A stretch of DNA of 64,000 nt from Mesorhizobium sp. J8 (GTDB taxonomy: Bacteria; Pseudomonadota; Alphaproteobacteria; Rhizobiales; Rhizobiaceae): contig NZ_AP024109.1 of assembly GCF_016591715.1 (NCBI RefSeq), positions 5,208,001 to 5,272,000 on the forward strand, given 5' to 3'. Made by a program: the position numbers and the translations under genes. A model generated the notes under the pieces. It searched no databases. It had not been told where the DNA came from and saw only the letters and a list, made by a program, of their open reading frames with translations. Below are positions 9,153 to 16,501 of the stretch, in pieces (within the stretch, counting starts at the first letter, position 1; each line of letters begins with the position of its first letter).

Positions 9153-11201
9153 ATGGGTACTCGCGCCGGAGGACGACGCACGGGACCGAAATGCATCGCC
9201 ATAGTCGGTCCCTTTGCAAGCGGTAAGACGACACTTCTCGAAGCAATTCTCGCCCGCACGGGCGCCATTCCCCGCCAGAACCCCGTTTCATCGGGCAACA
9301 CCGTTTCCGATCATTCGCCTGAAGCCCGCGCCCACGCCATGAGCGTCGAGGCGACTTTCGCCACCACCGATTTCATGGGCGAGCAGCTCACCTTCGTCGA
9401 CTGCCCCGGCTCCATCGAATTCGCCTTCGAGGCCGAACCCGTGCTTGCCGCCTGCGACCTCGCCGTCGTCGTCGCCGAGGCCGACGAGAAGAAGATCCCG
9501 GCGTTGCAGCTCATCATGCGCAAGCTCGACGATCTCGCCATTCCGCGGATCCTGTTCCTCAACAAGGTCGACAAGGCGATCGCGGGCGTGCGCGAGACGC
9601 TGAAGATGCTGCAGCCGGCGAGTTCGGTGCCGCTGCTCTTACGCCAGATTCCGGTGCGCAAGGACGGCATCGTCATCGGCTCGATCGATCTGGCGCTGGA
9701 GCGCGCCTACATCTATCGCGAATACGCCGAGAGCGAAGTGGCCGAAATTCCAGGCGACGACAAGGCGCGCGAGCTGGAGGCGCGTTTCTCCATGCTGGAG
9801 ACGCTCGCCGACCACGACGATCACCTGATGGAGCAATTGCTGGAGGAGATCGAGCCGCCGAAGGACGCGATCTTCGACGATCTGTCGGCCGACCTGCGCG
9901 CCGGCGCGGTGACGCCGGTGCTGATCGGCACCGCCGAGAAGGGCAATGGCGTGCTGCGCCTGTTGAAAGCCATTCGCCACGACGCGCCGGACGTCGAGGC
10001 GACGAGGAAGCGCCTTGGCGCGCCGGACGGCCAGACGGTGGTGCAGGTGATGAAGACCATCCACACTGCGCATGGCGGCAAGCTTTCGGTGTCGCGCGTG
10101 CTGTCCGGCCAGTTGGCCGACGCGGCCGAGCTTTTCCTGTCCAACGGCGACACGGCGAAGGTGTCGGGCATTTACAGGATGCTCGGCAAGGACCAGTCGA
10201 AGCTGACATCGGCCAAGGCCGGCGACACGGTCGCGCTCGGCAAGCTCGAGAACGTCAAGACCGGCCAGACGCTGAGCTCGGCCAAGGGGGGCATCCGGCC
10301 ATTGGTCACGCTCGAGCCGCCGCAGCCGGTCTTTGCCTTCGCGCTTCGTCCCAAGGAGCGCAAGGACGAGGTCAAGATGTCGGCGGCGATCCAGCGGCTT
10401 GCCGAGGAAGATCCATCGCTCAGCCTGCGCCACAACCAGGACTCCGCCGAAACCGTCCTGTCGGGCCACGGCGAAATGCATCTGCGCGTGGTGCGCGAGC
10501 GTCTTGAGGGCAAGAACCAGATTCCGGTCGAGGGGCATGCCCCGGCGGTGCCTTACCGGGAGACCATCCGCAAAGGAACGCAGCAGCGTGGCCGCCACAA
10601 GAAGCAGTCCGGCGGCCACGGCCAGTTCGGCGATGTGGTGATCGAGATCAAGCCGCTGCCGCGCGGCTCCGGTTTCCAGTTCTCCGACACCATCACCGGC
10701 GGCGTGGTGCCGAAAACCTACATCCAGTCCGTGGAAACTGGCATCCGCGACTATCTGAAGACGGGTCCGCTCGGCTTCCCGGTCGTCGACGTCGCCGTCA
10801 ACCTGTCGGACGGCTCCTACCATGCGGTCGATTCCTCCGACATGGCTTTTCAAATGGCGGCAAAGCTGGCGATGAAGGAAGGCATGGCTGCCTGTTCGCC
10901 AGTCCTGCTTGAGCCGATCATGAAGGTCGAGATCGTCACGCCCTCGGATGCCACCTCGAAGATCATCGCGCTGATCCCGCAGCGGCGCGGCCAGATCCTC
11001 GGCTATGACGCAAGGCCGGACTGGCCGGGCTGGGACGTGGTCGAGGCGACCATGCCGCAGGCCGAGATCGGTGACCTGATCATCGAGCTGCGCTCGGCCA
11101 CTGCCGGCGTCGCCAGCTACAAGGCCGTTTTCGACCATATGGCCGAACTCACCGGCCGGCTCGCCGACGAGGCGATGAACGCCAACGGCAAGGCCGCGTG
11201 A
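9153..11201 (+). CDS. Elongation factor G-like GTPase with altered switch motifs
   Basis: A 682-residue protein with the full EF-G domain order: GTPase domain (1-~270), beta-barrel domain II, then domains III, IV (with the AVDSSDMAFQMA segment) and V. The P-loop GPFASGKT and NKVD are normal. The G3 motif reads DCPGS where canonical translational GTPases have DTPGH, so the catalytic His is Ser, and the switch-I RGIT motif is replaced by HAMS. This matches the EF-G-like paralogue family present in many bacteria next to a true fusA elsewhere; its function is not established. It is not the housekeeping EF-G. The start at 9153 follows GGAGG (9141-9145). A long perfect hairpin follows the stop. Confidence 0.88.
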   Translation: MGTRAGGRRTGPKCIAIVGPFASGKTTLLEAILARTGAIPRQNPVSSGNTVSDHSPEARAHAMSVEATFATTDFMGEQLTFVDCPGSIEFAFEAEPVLAACDLAVVVAEADEKKIPALQLIMRKLDDLAIPRILFLNKVDKAIAGVRETLKMLQPASSVPLLLRQIPVRKDGIVIGSIDLALERAYIYREYAESEVAEIPGDDKARELEARFSMLETLADHDDHLMEQLLEEIEPPKDAIFDDLSADLRAGAVTPVLIGTAEKGNGVLRLLKAIRHDAPDVEATRKRLGAPDGQTVVQVMKTIHTAHGGKLSVSRVLSGQLADAAELFLSNGDTAKVSGIYRMLGKDQSKLTSAKAGDTVALGKLENVKTGQTLSSAKGGIRPLVTLEPPQPVFAFALRPKERKDEVKMSAAIQRLAEEDPSLSLRHNQDSAETVLSGHGEMHLRVVRERLEGKNQIPVEGHAPAVPYRETIRKGTQQRGRHKKQSGGHGQFGDVVIEIKPLPRGSGFQFSDTITGGVVPKTYIQSVETGIRDYLKTGPLGFPVVDVAVNLSDGSYHAVDSSDMAFQMAAKLAMKEGMAACSPVLLEPIMKVEIVTPSDATSKIIALIPQRRGQILGYDARPDWPGWDVVEATMPQAEIGDLIIELRSATAGVASYKAVFDHMAELTGRLADEAMNANGKAA

Positions 11202-11234
11202 ACAGCTTAGCCTTTTGACGGATGGAGATATGGA

Positions 11235-11263
11235 AACGGCGTCCGGATGATCCGGACGCCGTT
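11235..11263 (+). terminator. Perfect hairpin after the EF-G-like gene
   Basis: A 13-bp perfect inverted repeat (AACGGCGTCCGGA / TCCGGACGCCGTT) with a TGA loop lies 33 bases after the EF-G-like stop codon. There is no T-tract after it, so it may stabilise the 3' end or act as a weak terminator. Confidence 0.5.
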
Positions 11264-11509
11264 CCTATTGCGGACCGTTTTCCTGGGAGGCAACGGCTGG
11301 TCCGCCGCATCCGGAAAAAATGGTTCGGACGCGGTAGCTGCCTGAGCCCGGTCTTTCGAGTGATGCCCCCATCTCCCGAACCGACCAACCGCGTCCTATC
11401 ATCTACTTAAACCATAGACTGCGTCTGCGACATGTTACCCGATGTTACATGTCACTGTTACGTGGGGGATTCGGTCGTGTTTTTGCCGGCCCGGACGGCC
11501 GTGGGCAAC
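11264..11509. other. Intergenic stretch with TGTTAC repeats
   Basis: No gene is supported here. TGTTAC occurs three times within 11433-11461 in a roughly palindromic context (CATGTTAC ... GTTACATG), which could be a regulator site. The rest is unremarkable. Confidence 0.3.
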
Positions 11510-11538
11510 AAAAAAGCCGGATCAATAAAGATCCGGCT
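11510..11538 (-). terminator. Intrinsic terminator of the small RNA
   Basis: AGCCGGATC (11538-11530) and GATCCGGCT (11523-11515) pair around a 6-base loop and run into a run of T on the minus strand (A-run at 11510-11515 on plus). Confidence 0.75.
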
Positions 11539-11625
11539 GAGTTTGATTGGAAGTGCCGATTAGGGCTAACCTCCAGAGGGGAACACTCGAGGGCGCTAAT
11601 GGGAGGAGAACGCGCCCTGGAGATG
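11510..11625 (-). ncRNA. Probable trans-acting small RNA with anti-SD loop
   Basis: On the minus strand a promoter-like pair (TTGTTT at 11660-11655, CATATA at 11637-11632, 17-base spacer) is followed about 7 bases later by a likely start near 11625. The predicted ~116-nt transcript contains a stem-loop with stem GGGCGC/GCGCCC (11617-11612 and 11596-11591) whose loop exposes CTCCTCCC, complementary to ribosome-binding sites. It ends in an intrinsic terminator with a 9-bp stem and T-tract (11538-11510). No ORF of coding character uses this strand. Exposed anti-Shine-Dalgarno loops plus a terminator are typical of rhizobial Hfq-dependent riboregulators such as the alpha-r14 (NfeR1) and alpha-r15 (AbcR) families; membership is inferred, not shown. 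Confidence 0.6.
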
Positions 11626-11631
11626 TCACTA

Positions 11632-11660
11632 TATATGTGCTCATCATGCCCAAGAAACAA
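11632..11660 (-). promoter_or_regulatory. Promoter of the small RNA
   Basis: Minus-strand -35 TTGTTT and -10 CATATA (within CATATATAG) with 17-base spacing. The distance to the downstream hairpin and terminator gives a compact transcript of about 116 nt. Confidence 0.5.
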
Positions 11661-11881
11661 GCATCTATTTTGCAACACACGCATGCAAAAAGACGCAGGC
11701 TGTGGTCCAACCTATTCTTGGAACCCATAGGACCAGAAAAATCGCCGATTTCGGTGCGTTTCCAGCCCTAAAGCGACTGCTTGAATGCAAGATCGGCCCG
11801 ATTTTGCTCGAAAACAGGCGAGCCGGCGAAATGATGTCGATTTCGGCAAGCCGAGTTTATTTTTACGGCAGGAGACCGATG

Positions 11882-12379
11882 ATGCGAACTTTTTCAGCAA
11901 TCGCCGGCAGCGCGTTGTTCCTTGTCGCGGCGCCCGGCGTTGTCGCCGGATTGGCGCCTTGGCTGCTGACCGATCATTATCGCAAACCTCTGTCGGCTCT
12001 GCCGGGCTCTGTGCCCGTGGGCTCGATTCTTGTGATCGGAGCGGCTGCCATCCTGCTTCATGCTTTCGCCCGCTTTGCTCTCGAAGGCCTGGGCACGCCC
12101 GCTCCCGTGGCGCCAACCGAGAAACTGGTTATCGGCGGCATCTACCGTCATGTGCGCAACCCTATGTATGTCGCCGTGCTGGCGATCATCTTTGGTCAGG
12201 CTCTCATCTTTTCAAGCTGGCCGGTGCTGGTCTACGGCCTCATCGCCGCGGCGGCGATGATCTCCTTCGTCAAGCTCTACGAAGAGCCTACACTCGCCAG
12301 CCGTTATGGCGAGGAATACGAGGTCTATCGCCGCGCCGTGCCCGGCTGGCTGCCGCGGCTGACACCCTGGCGCGGTTGA
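11882..12379 (+). CDS. Isoprenylcysteine carboxyl methyltransferase-like membrane protein
   Basis: A 165-residue integral membrane protein with about four hydrophobic segments. The C-terminal half has the ICMT/PEMT-type SAM-binding signature: RHVRNPMYVA, then a hydrophobic helix, then EEPTLASRYGEEYEVYRRAVPGWLP. Bacterial members methylate small or lipid substrates and are mostly uncharacterised, so the substrate is unknown. The start at 11882 (or ATG at 11879) follows AGGAGA at 11870-11875. Longer in-frame starts upstream lack a ribosome site and would run into the sRNA promoter region. It converges on lsrB, with a palindromic repeat between them. Confidence 0.8.
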   Translation: MRTFSAIAGSALFLVAAPGVVAGLAPWLLTDHYRKPLSALPGSVPVGSILVIGAAAILLHAFARFALEGLGTPAPVAPTEKLVIGGIYRHVRNPMYVAVLAIIFGQALIFSSWPVLVYGLIAAAAMISFVKLYEEPTLASRYGEEYEVYRRAVPGWLPRLTPWRG

Positions 12380-12394
12380 ACCGCCCCGTTCCGA

Positions 12395-12533
12395 GGGGTG
12401 CCGATATTCAGGTCAGGCCGGGCCGAGAACGGCAGGTTCCGAGAACGGGAACGGAGCGTATTTCCGTACGTGACTGCCGGAAGCGCAGGAGGCTGCCGTT
12501 CGCAGGCCGGCCTCATCTGAATATAGGCACCCC
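12395..12533. repeat. Palindromic intergenic repeat, family 1, copy A
   Basis: A 139-bp element bounded by GGGGTGCC and GGCACCCC. Just inside are TATTCAGGTCAGGCC and GGCCTCATCTGAATA, an imperfect inverted pair. The core reads gagaacgggaacggagcg... tacgtgactgccggaagcg and matches copies B (50315-50447) and C (21151-21294). It fills the gap between two convergent genes and ends 2 bases from the lsrB stop codon. It resembles the mosaic palindromic elements of rhizobia. Confidence 0.8.
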
Positions 12534-12534
12534 C

Positions 12535-13431
12535 TCAGTAGGACCAGCTACGGGCCTTGGCGATGATGAAATCGCGAAAAACGTGCAGCTTCGCCTGGTT
12601 CTTCATCGCGTCGGGATAGGCGAAATAGGTGTCGAAGGACGGCACCTCTGTCTCCGGCAGCAGCTGGATCAGATTCGTGTCCTTGCTGATCACATAGTCC
12701 GGCAGCATGGCGATGCCGGCGCCGCCTTGCACCGCCCGCTTGATCGACAGGATGTCGTTGATCTGCAGCGTCGGCACGCGCTGCGCGCCCTCGAAATCGC
12801 CCACCGTCTCCAGCCAGTTGAGCTCCGACAGATGCGAAGGCACCGGCACGCCGAAGGTGACGATGCGATGGTTCCTGAGTTCGGCGATCGAAGCCGGCTT
12901 GCCGAACTTGGCGATATAGGATGGCGCCGCGTAAAGGTGGAAATGCACCGTGAACAGCCGGCGCTGGATAAGGTCCGGCTGTTGCGGCTGGCGGAGCCGG
13001 ATGGCGCAATCGGCCTGGCGCATGGTCAGGTCGAGCTCCTCATTGGCAAGAATCAGCTGAAGGCTGATCTCGGGATAGAGCTCGATGAATTCCTGCACGC
13101 GCTCGGTCAGCCAGCCGGCGCCCAGGCCCACCGTGGTCGTCACCCTGAGCACGCCCGACGGCCGGTCCTTGGTTTCGGTGAGCCGCGTCTTGATGGTTTC
13201 CAGCTTCATCAGCACGTCATGCGCCGTGCGGAACAGCATCTCGCCCTGCTCGGTCAGCACCAGGCCGCGCGCATGGCGGTGGAAGAGTGCTACGCCGACA
13301 TCATGCTCCAGCGCGCTGACCTGCCGCGAGATGGCCGATTGCGACAGATGCAGCGTCTCGGCGGCATGGGTGAACGACCCAGCCTCCGCCGCTGCGTGAA
13401 ATACGCGTAATTTGTCCCAGTCCAGCGCCAT
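12535..13431 (-). CDS. lsrB: LysR-type regulator LsrB/VtlR
   Basis: A 298-residue LysR-family regulator: N-terminal winged HTH (1-65, with FTHAAETLHLSQSAISRQVSALE) and a periplasmic-binding-like effector domain. The sequence start MALDWDKLRVFHAAAEAGSF and the position next to trxB and lrp identify it as the LsrB/VtlR orthologue. In Sinorhizobium this protein controls LPS and oxidative-stress genes and is needed for effective nodulation; in Brucella and Agrobacterium VtlR controls small RNAs and proteins. S. meliloti LsrB is reported to sense redox state through cysteines; here I find only one Cys (residue 142). It is read in the same direction as trxB, 72 bases downstream of it. Confidence 0.9.
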   Translation of the reverse strand: MALDWDKLRVFHAAAEAGSFTHAAETLHLSQSAISRQVSALEHDVGVALFHRHARGLVLTEQGEMLFRTAHDVLMKLETIKTRLTETKDRPSGVLRVTTTVGLGAGWLTERVQEFIELYPEISLQLILANEELDLTMRQADCAIRLRQPQQPDLIQRRLFTVHFHLYAAPSYIAKFGKPASIAELRNHRIVTFGVPVPSHLSELNWLETVGDFEGAQRVPTLQINDILSIKRAVQGGAGIAMLPDYVISKDTNLIQLLPETEVPSFDTYFAYPDAMKNQAKLHVFRDFIIAKARSWSY

Positions 13432-13503
13432 GATTCCCCTCGCGTTGCCTTTGGCGTCTGAATGAAAAATCAGGCTTTTAAACGGCTTTTTTCAGCCGAT
13501 CTG

Positions 13504-14478
13504 TCATTCCGCCGCTTCGCGGTGAACCTCGATGCCCGCCAGATATTTTTCCGCCTCGAGCGCCGCCATGCAGCCCAGCCCGGCCGCCGTCACCGCCTGG
13601 CGGTAGACGTCGTCGGTCACGTCGCCGGCCGCGAACACGCCGGGCACGTCGGTGCGGGTCGAATCCGGCGCCGTCCACAGATAGCCGTTCGGCTTCTGCT
13701 TCAGCTTGCCGACGAAGAGCTCGACCGCGGGCGCATGACCGATCGCCACGAACACGCCGTCGACCGTCAGCTTCGATTCCTGGCCGGTCACGACATTGCG
13801 CAGCGTCAGGCCCTCGACGGAAGGCGGCAGCGGCGCCTTGCCCGGGCGTCCGGTGATCTCGTCCACCACCGTGTCCCAGATGACGCGGACATTGTCCTTC
13901 TTGAGCAGCCGCTCGCGCAGGATGCGCTCGGCGCGGAAATCGCCGCGCCGGTGGATGACGGTGACGCTCTTGGCGAGGTTCGACAGATAGAGCGCTTCCT
14001 CCACCGCCGAATTGCCGCCGCCCACCACCGCCACATCCTTGCCGCGGTAGAAGAACCCGTCGCAGGTGGCGCAGGCCGAAACGCCGAAGCCCATGAAGGT
14101 CTGCTCCGACGGGATGCCCAGCCACTTGGCCTGCGCGCCGGTGGCGATGATCAGCGCGTCCGCCGTGTAGACGGTGCCGGAATCGCCGATGGCGCGGAAC
14201 GGCCGTACATTGAGATCGACCTCGGTGATGATGTCGTTGATGATGTCGGTGCCGACATGCTCGGCCTGCGCCAGCATCTGGCTCATCAGCCACGGGCCCT
14301 GGATCGGATCGGCGAAGCCCGGATAGTTCTCGACATCGGTGGTGATCATCAATTGGCCGCCCTGCTGCAGGCCGGCGACCAGCATCGGCTTCAGCATGGC
14401 GCGGGCGGCATAGATCGCCGCCGTGTAGCCGGCCGGGCCGGAACCGATGATAAGAACGGGCGCATGTTTCGTGTTCAT
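13504..14478 (-). CDS. trxB: Thioredoxin-disulfide reductase
   Basis: A 324-residue flavoprotein that reduces thioredoxin with NADPH. It shows the FAD-binding GSGPAG motif (residues 12-17), the redox-active CATC centre (Cys136 and Cys139), the NADPH-binding GGGNSA motif and the closing FAAGDV FAD motif. Length is typical of the bacterial low-molecular-weight enzyme. The start at 14478 is the first Met before the conserved APVLIIGSGPAGYTA segment; a longer frame back to 14667 lacks homology. The lrp gene is divergent and lsrB lies downstream, the standard order in rhizobia, linking thiol redox control with the regulator. Confidence 0.95.
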   Translation of the reverse strand: MNTKHAPVLIIGSGPAGYTAAIYAARAMLKPMLVAGLQQGGQLMITTDVENYPGFADPIQGPWLMSQMLAQAEHVGTDIINDIITEVDLNVRPFRAIGDSGTVYTADALIIATGAQAKWLGIPSEQTFMGFGVSACATCDGFFYRGKDVAVVGGGNSAVEEALYLSNLAKSVTVIHRRGDFRAERILRERLLKKDNVRVIWDTVVDEITGRPGKAPLPPSVEGLTLRNVVTGQESKLTVDGVFVAIGHAPAVELFVGKLKQKPNGYLWTAPDSTRTDVPGVFAAGDVTDDVYRQAVTAAGLGCMAALEAEKYLAGIEVHREAAE

Positions 14479-14753
14479 GAAAGTCCCCTGCGGCGCGCGG
14501 CCGTGGTTTGTCGCGCGTAATGTAAGTGTTGCCCGTGGGACCAGCAAGGCAAGTTGGCCTTCGTCCCCGGAAAGCTTCATCCCCGGCATACCGGGCCATA
14601 TCGCGCCCGCCACCAATGCATGCCGCCCGGGAGGTGTGTACGGCTCTGGGATGACGACATGCATCAAACAAGGAGAAAATCATCGCAAAGGGATAGCCTC
14701 CCGGGCGAAACCAAATTACAAAATCGCGAAAGATTCTTGCGCGAAAGCCGATC

Positions 14754-15230
14754 ATGCCGCTCAAAGCCGATCTCGACGCCATCGACTGGAAGATCCTGCG
14801 CGAGCTGCAGGCTGACGGCCGCATGACCAACGTCGAATTGTCCAACCGGGTCGGCATCTCGGCGCCGCCCTGCCTGCGCCGCGTCAGGCGGCTGGAAGAG
14901 ACCGGCATCATCCGCGGCTACCGCGCGCTGCTCAACGCGCCGGCGCTGGGCATGGATGTCGTCGCCTTCTGCCTGATAGGCCTGCATCATCAGGCCGATG
15001 CCGAGCTGAAAACCTTCGCCGAACGCACGCGCGGCTGGCCGATCGTGCGCGACGCTTGGATGGTTTCGGGCGAATCCGATTTCCTCCTGCATTGCGTGGC
15101 GAGCGACCTCGGCACCTTCCAGACCTTCGTCATCGAGGAATTGGCCTCAGCCCCGAATGTGGACACGGTGCGCACCGCCTTGACCATCCGCCGCGTCAAG
15201 GACGAAGGCCTAGTGGCGTTCCCGACTTAA
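14754..15230 (+). CDS. lrp: Lrp/AsnC-family transcriptional regulator
   Basis: A 158-residue regulator with an N-terminal AsnC-type HTH (LDAIDWKILRELQADGRMTN, then the recognition helix ISAPPCLRRVRRLE) and a C-terminal RAM ligand-binding domain (about 70-150). Family members are octameric feast/famine regulators that respond to amino acids such as leucine. It is divergent from trxB with 275 bases between the starts, an arrangement conserved in rhizobia. Target genes cannot be deduced here. Confidence 0.9.
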   Translation: MPLKADLDAIDWKILRELQADGRMTNVELSNRVGISAPPCLRRVRRLEETGIIRGYRALLNAPALGMDVVAFCLIGLHHQADAELKTFAERTRGWPIVRDAWMVSGESDFLLHCVASDLGTFQTFVIEELASAPNVDTVRTALTIRRVKDEGLVAFPT

Positions 15231-15299
15231 TGCGCCGGCTTGTGGAAATTCCCCAGCGCAAACAACGAGCTTAGCGCCAGATATTGAATCAGTCTGCGA

Positions 15300-15929
15300 T
15301 CAGAGCGACCGTATCGCGGCAAGCAGCCCTTCAAAGTCCGCGGCGTCGCGCAGCGGCGAGACCGAAAGCCCGTCCATCGTCGAGACCTCGCCGTCGACGA
15401 GCCAGCCGCGCTTGAGACCGGCGCGACGGCCGGCTTCCATATCGGCCGGCTTGTCGCCGACGATCAGCGATCGCCTCAGATCGAGGCCGAGCCGGCGGCC
15501 CGCCTCCAGCAGCATGCCCGGATTGGGCTTGCGCATCGGGTGAGCGGCAATCGCGAGAGGACCTGAACCGGCGTCGTGATAAGCGCAGGCCAGCACCATG
15601 TCGGCAAAGGCGTTCTGGTCGGCCAGCAGGTCGAGCACGCGCTCGTTGACGCGTGCGAACGCATCCCAGCCGAAATAGCCGCGGGCGATGCCGGACTGGT
15701 TGGTAACGACAACGACCGGGATGCCGTGCCCGTTCGCGGCCTCGATGACCGGCGCGATGTCGTCGCGCAGCACCATGGCCGCCGGATCGTCGGGATAGCC
15801 GGTATCGACATTGATTGTGCCGTCGCGGTCGAGAAACAGCGCCGGCCGGCCCGCCGGAAAGCTCCGGTCGCCAACCCGCTCGACCCAAAGCCCCGGCTCG
15901 GCCAGCGGAAAGCCTTCGCTCTCAGCCAT
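15300..15929 (-). CDS. gmhB: D-glycero-beta-D-manno-heptose-1,7-bisphosphate 7-phosphatase
   Basis: A 209-residue HAD-superfamily phosphatase that removes the 7-phosphate in ADP-heptose synthesis. The HAD motifs are present: DRDGT (Asp34 and Asp36), VTNQSG (motif II) and GDKPADMEAG (motif IV). GmhB normally has a CxH...CxC zinc loop before the RKPxPGM segment. Here Cys115 and His118 (CAYH) remain, but the CxC pair is replaced by an A-A-H stretch, so the zinc site is incomplete or differently built. Its start overlaps the gmhA end by 8 bases, making it the last gene of the hldE-gmhA-gmhB operon. Confidence 0.88.
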   Translation of the reverse strand: MAESEGFPLAEPGLWVERVGDRSFPAGRPALFLDRDGTINVDTGYPDDPAAMVLRDDIAPVIEAANGHGIPVVVVTNQSGIARGYFGWDAFARVNERVLDLLADQNAFADMVLACAYHDAGSGPLAIAAHPMRKPNPGMLLEAGRRLGLDLRRSLIVGDKPADMEAGRRAGLKRGWLVDGEVSTMDGLSVSPLRDAADFEGLLAAIRSL

Positions 15930-16494
15930 TGCTGAGACGCGCTTCGACCGCCTCGCACATATGGTGGTAGAGGCACAGATGCCCCTGCTGGATGATCGGC
16001 GTCGAGGTCGACGGCACGTTGAGCAGGATGTCGGTCAGCGGCTTGAGCTTGCCGCCGGTCTCGCCGGTCAGGCTGATCACCGTCATGCCCATCGCCCTCG
16101 CCTGCTCGGCGGCGGCAAGGATGCTTGGCGAATTGCCGCTGGTCGAGATCGCCAGCAGCACGGCGCCTTCCGATCCATGCGCCTCGACCTGGCGCGAGAA
16201 GACCGTGTCGAAGCCGTAGTCGTTCCCCCAGGCGGTCAGCACCGCGGCGTTCGCCGGCAGCGCAATGACGTTGTAGGCCTTGCGCTCCTTCAGGAAGCGG
16301 CCGACCAGCTCGCCGGCGATATGGATGGCGTCGCTCGCCGAGCCGCCATTGCCGCAGATCAGCAGCGCCTTGCCTTGCGACAGCGCGGTCACCACCGTGC
16401 TCACGGCGCGTTCCATCTCGCCGGTCAGATCACGCTCGACCATCGCCGAGATCGCCGCCGCGGAGCGGACAAGGTAGTCGTTCAAATCGGACAT
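15922..16494 (-). CDS. gmhA: Sedoheptulose 7-phosphate isomerase
   Basis: A 190-residue SIS-domain protein that converts sedoheptulose 7-phosphate to D-glycero-D-manno-heptose 7-phosphate, the first step to ADP-heptose for LPS. The phosphate-binding GNGGSASDA segment, the AISTSGNS motif and the C-terminal HLCLYHHMCEAVE (metal/active-site His) are all present. The start at 16494 follows a GAGGG site. The gap to hldE is 7 bases and the overlap with gmhB 8 bases, so the three genes are co-transcribed. Confidence 0.95.
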   Translation of the reverse strand: MSDLNDYLVRSAAAISAMVERDLTGEMERAVSTVVTALSQGKALLICGNGGSASDAIHIAGELVGRFLKERKAYNVIALPANAAVLTAWGNDYGFDTVFSRQVEAHGSEGAVLLAISTSGNSPSILAAAEQARAMGMTVISLTGETGGKLKPLTDILLNVPSTSTPIIQQGHLCLYHHMCEAVEARLSNG

Positions 16495-16501
16495 GAGACC
16501 C

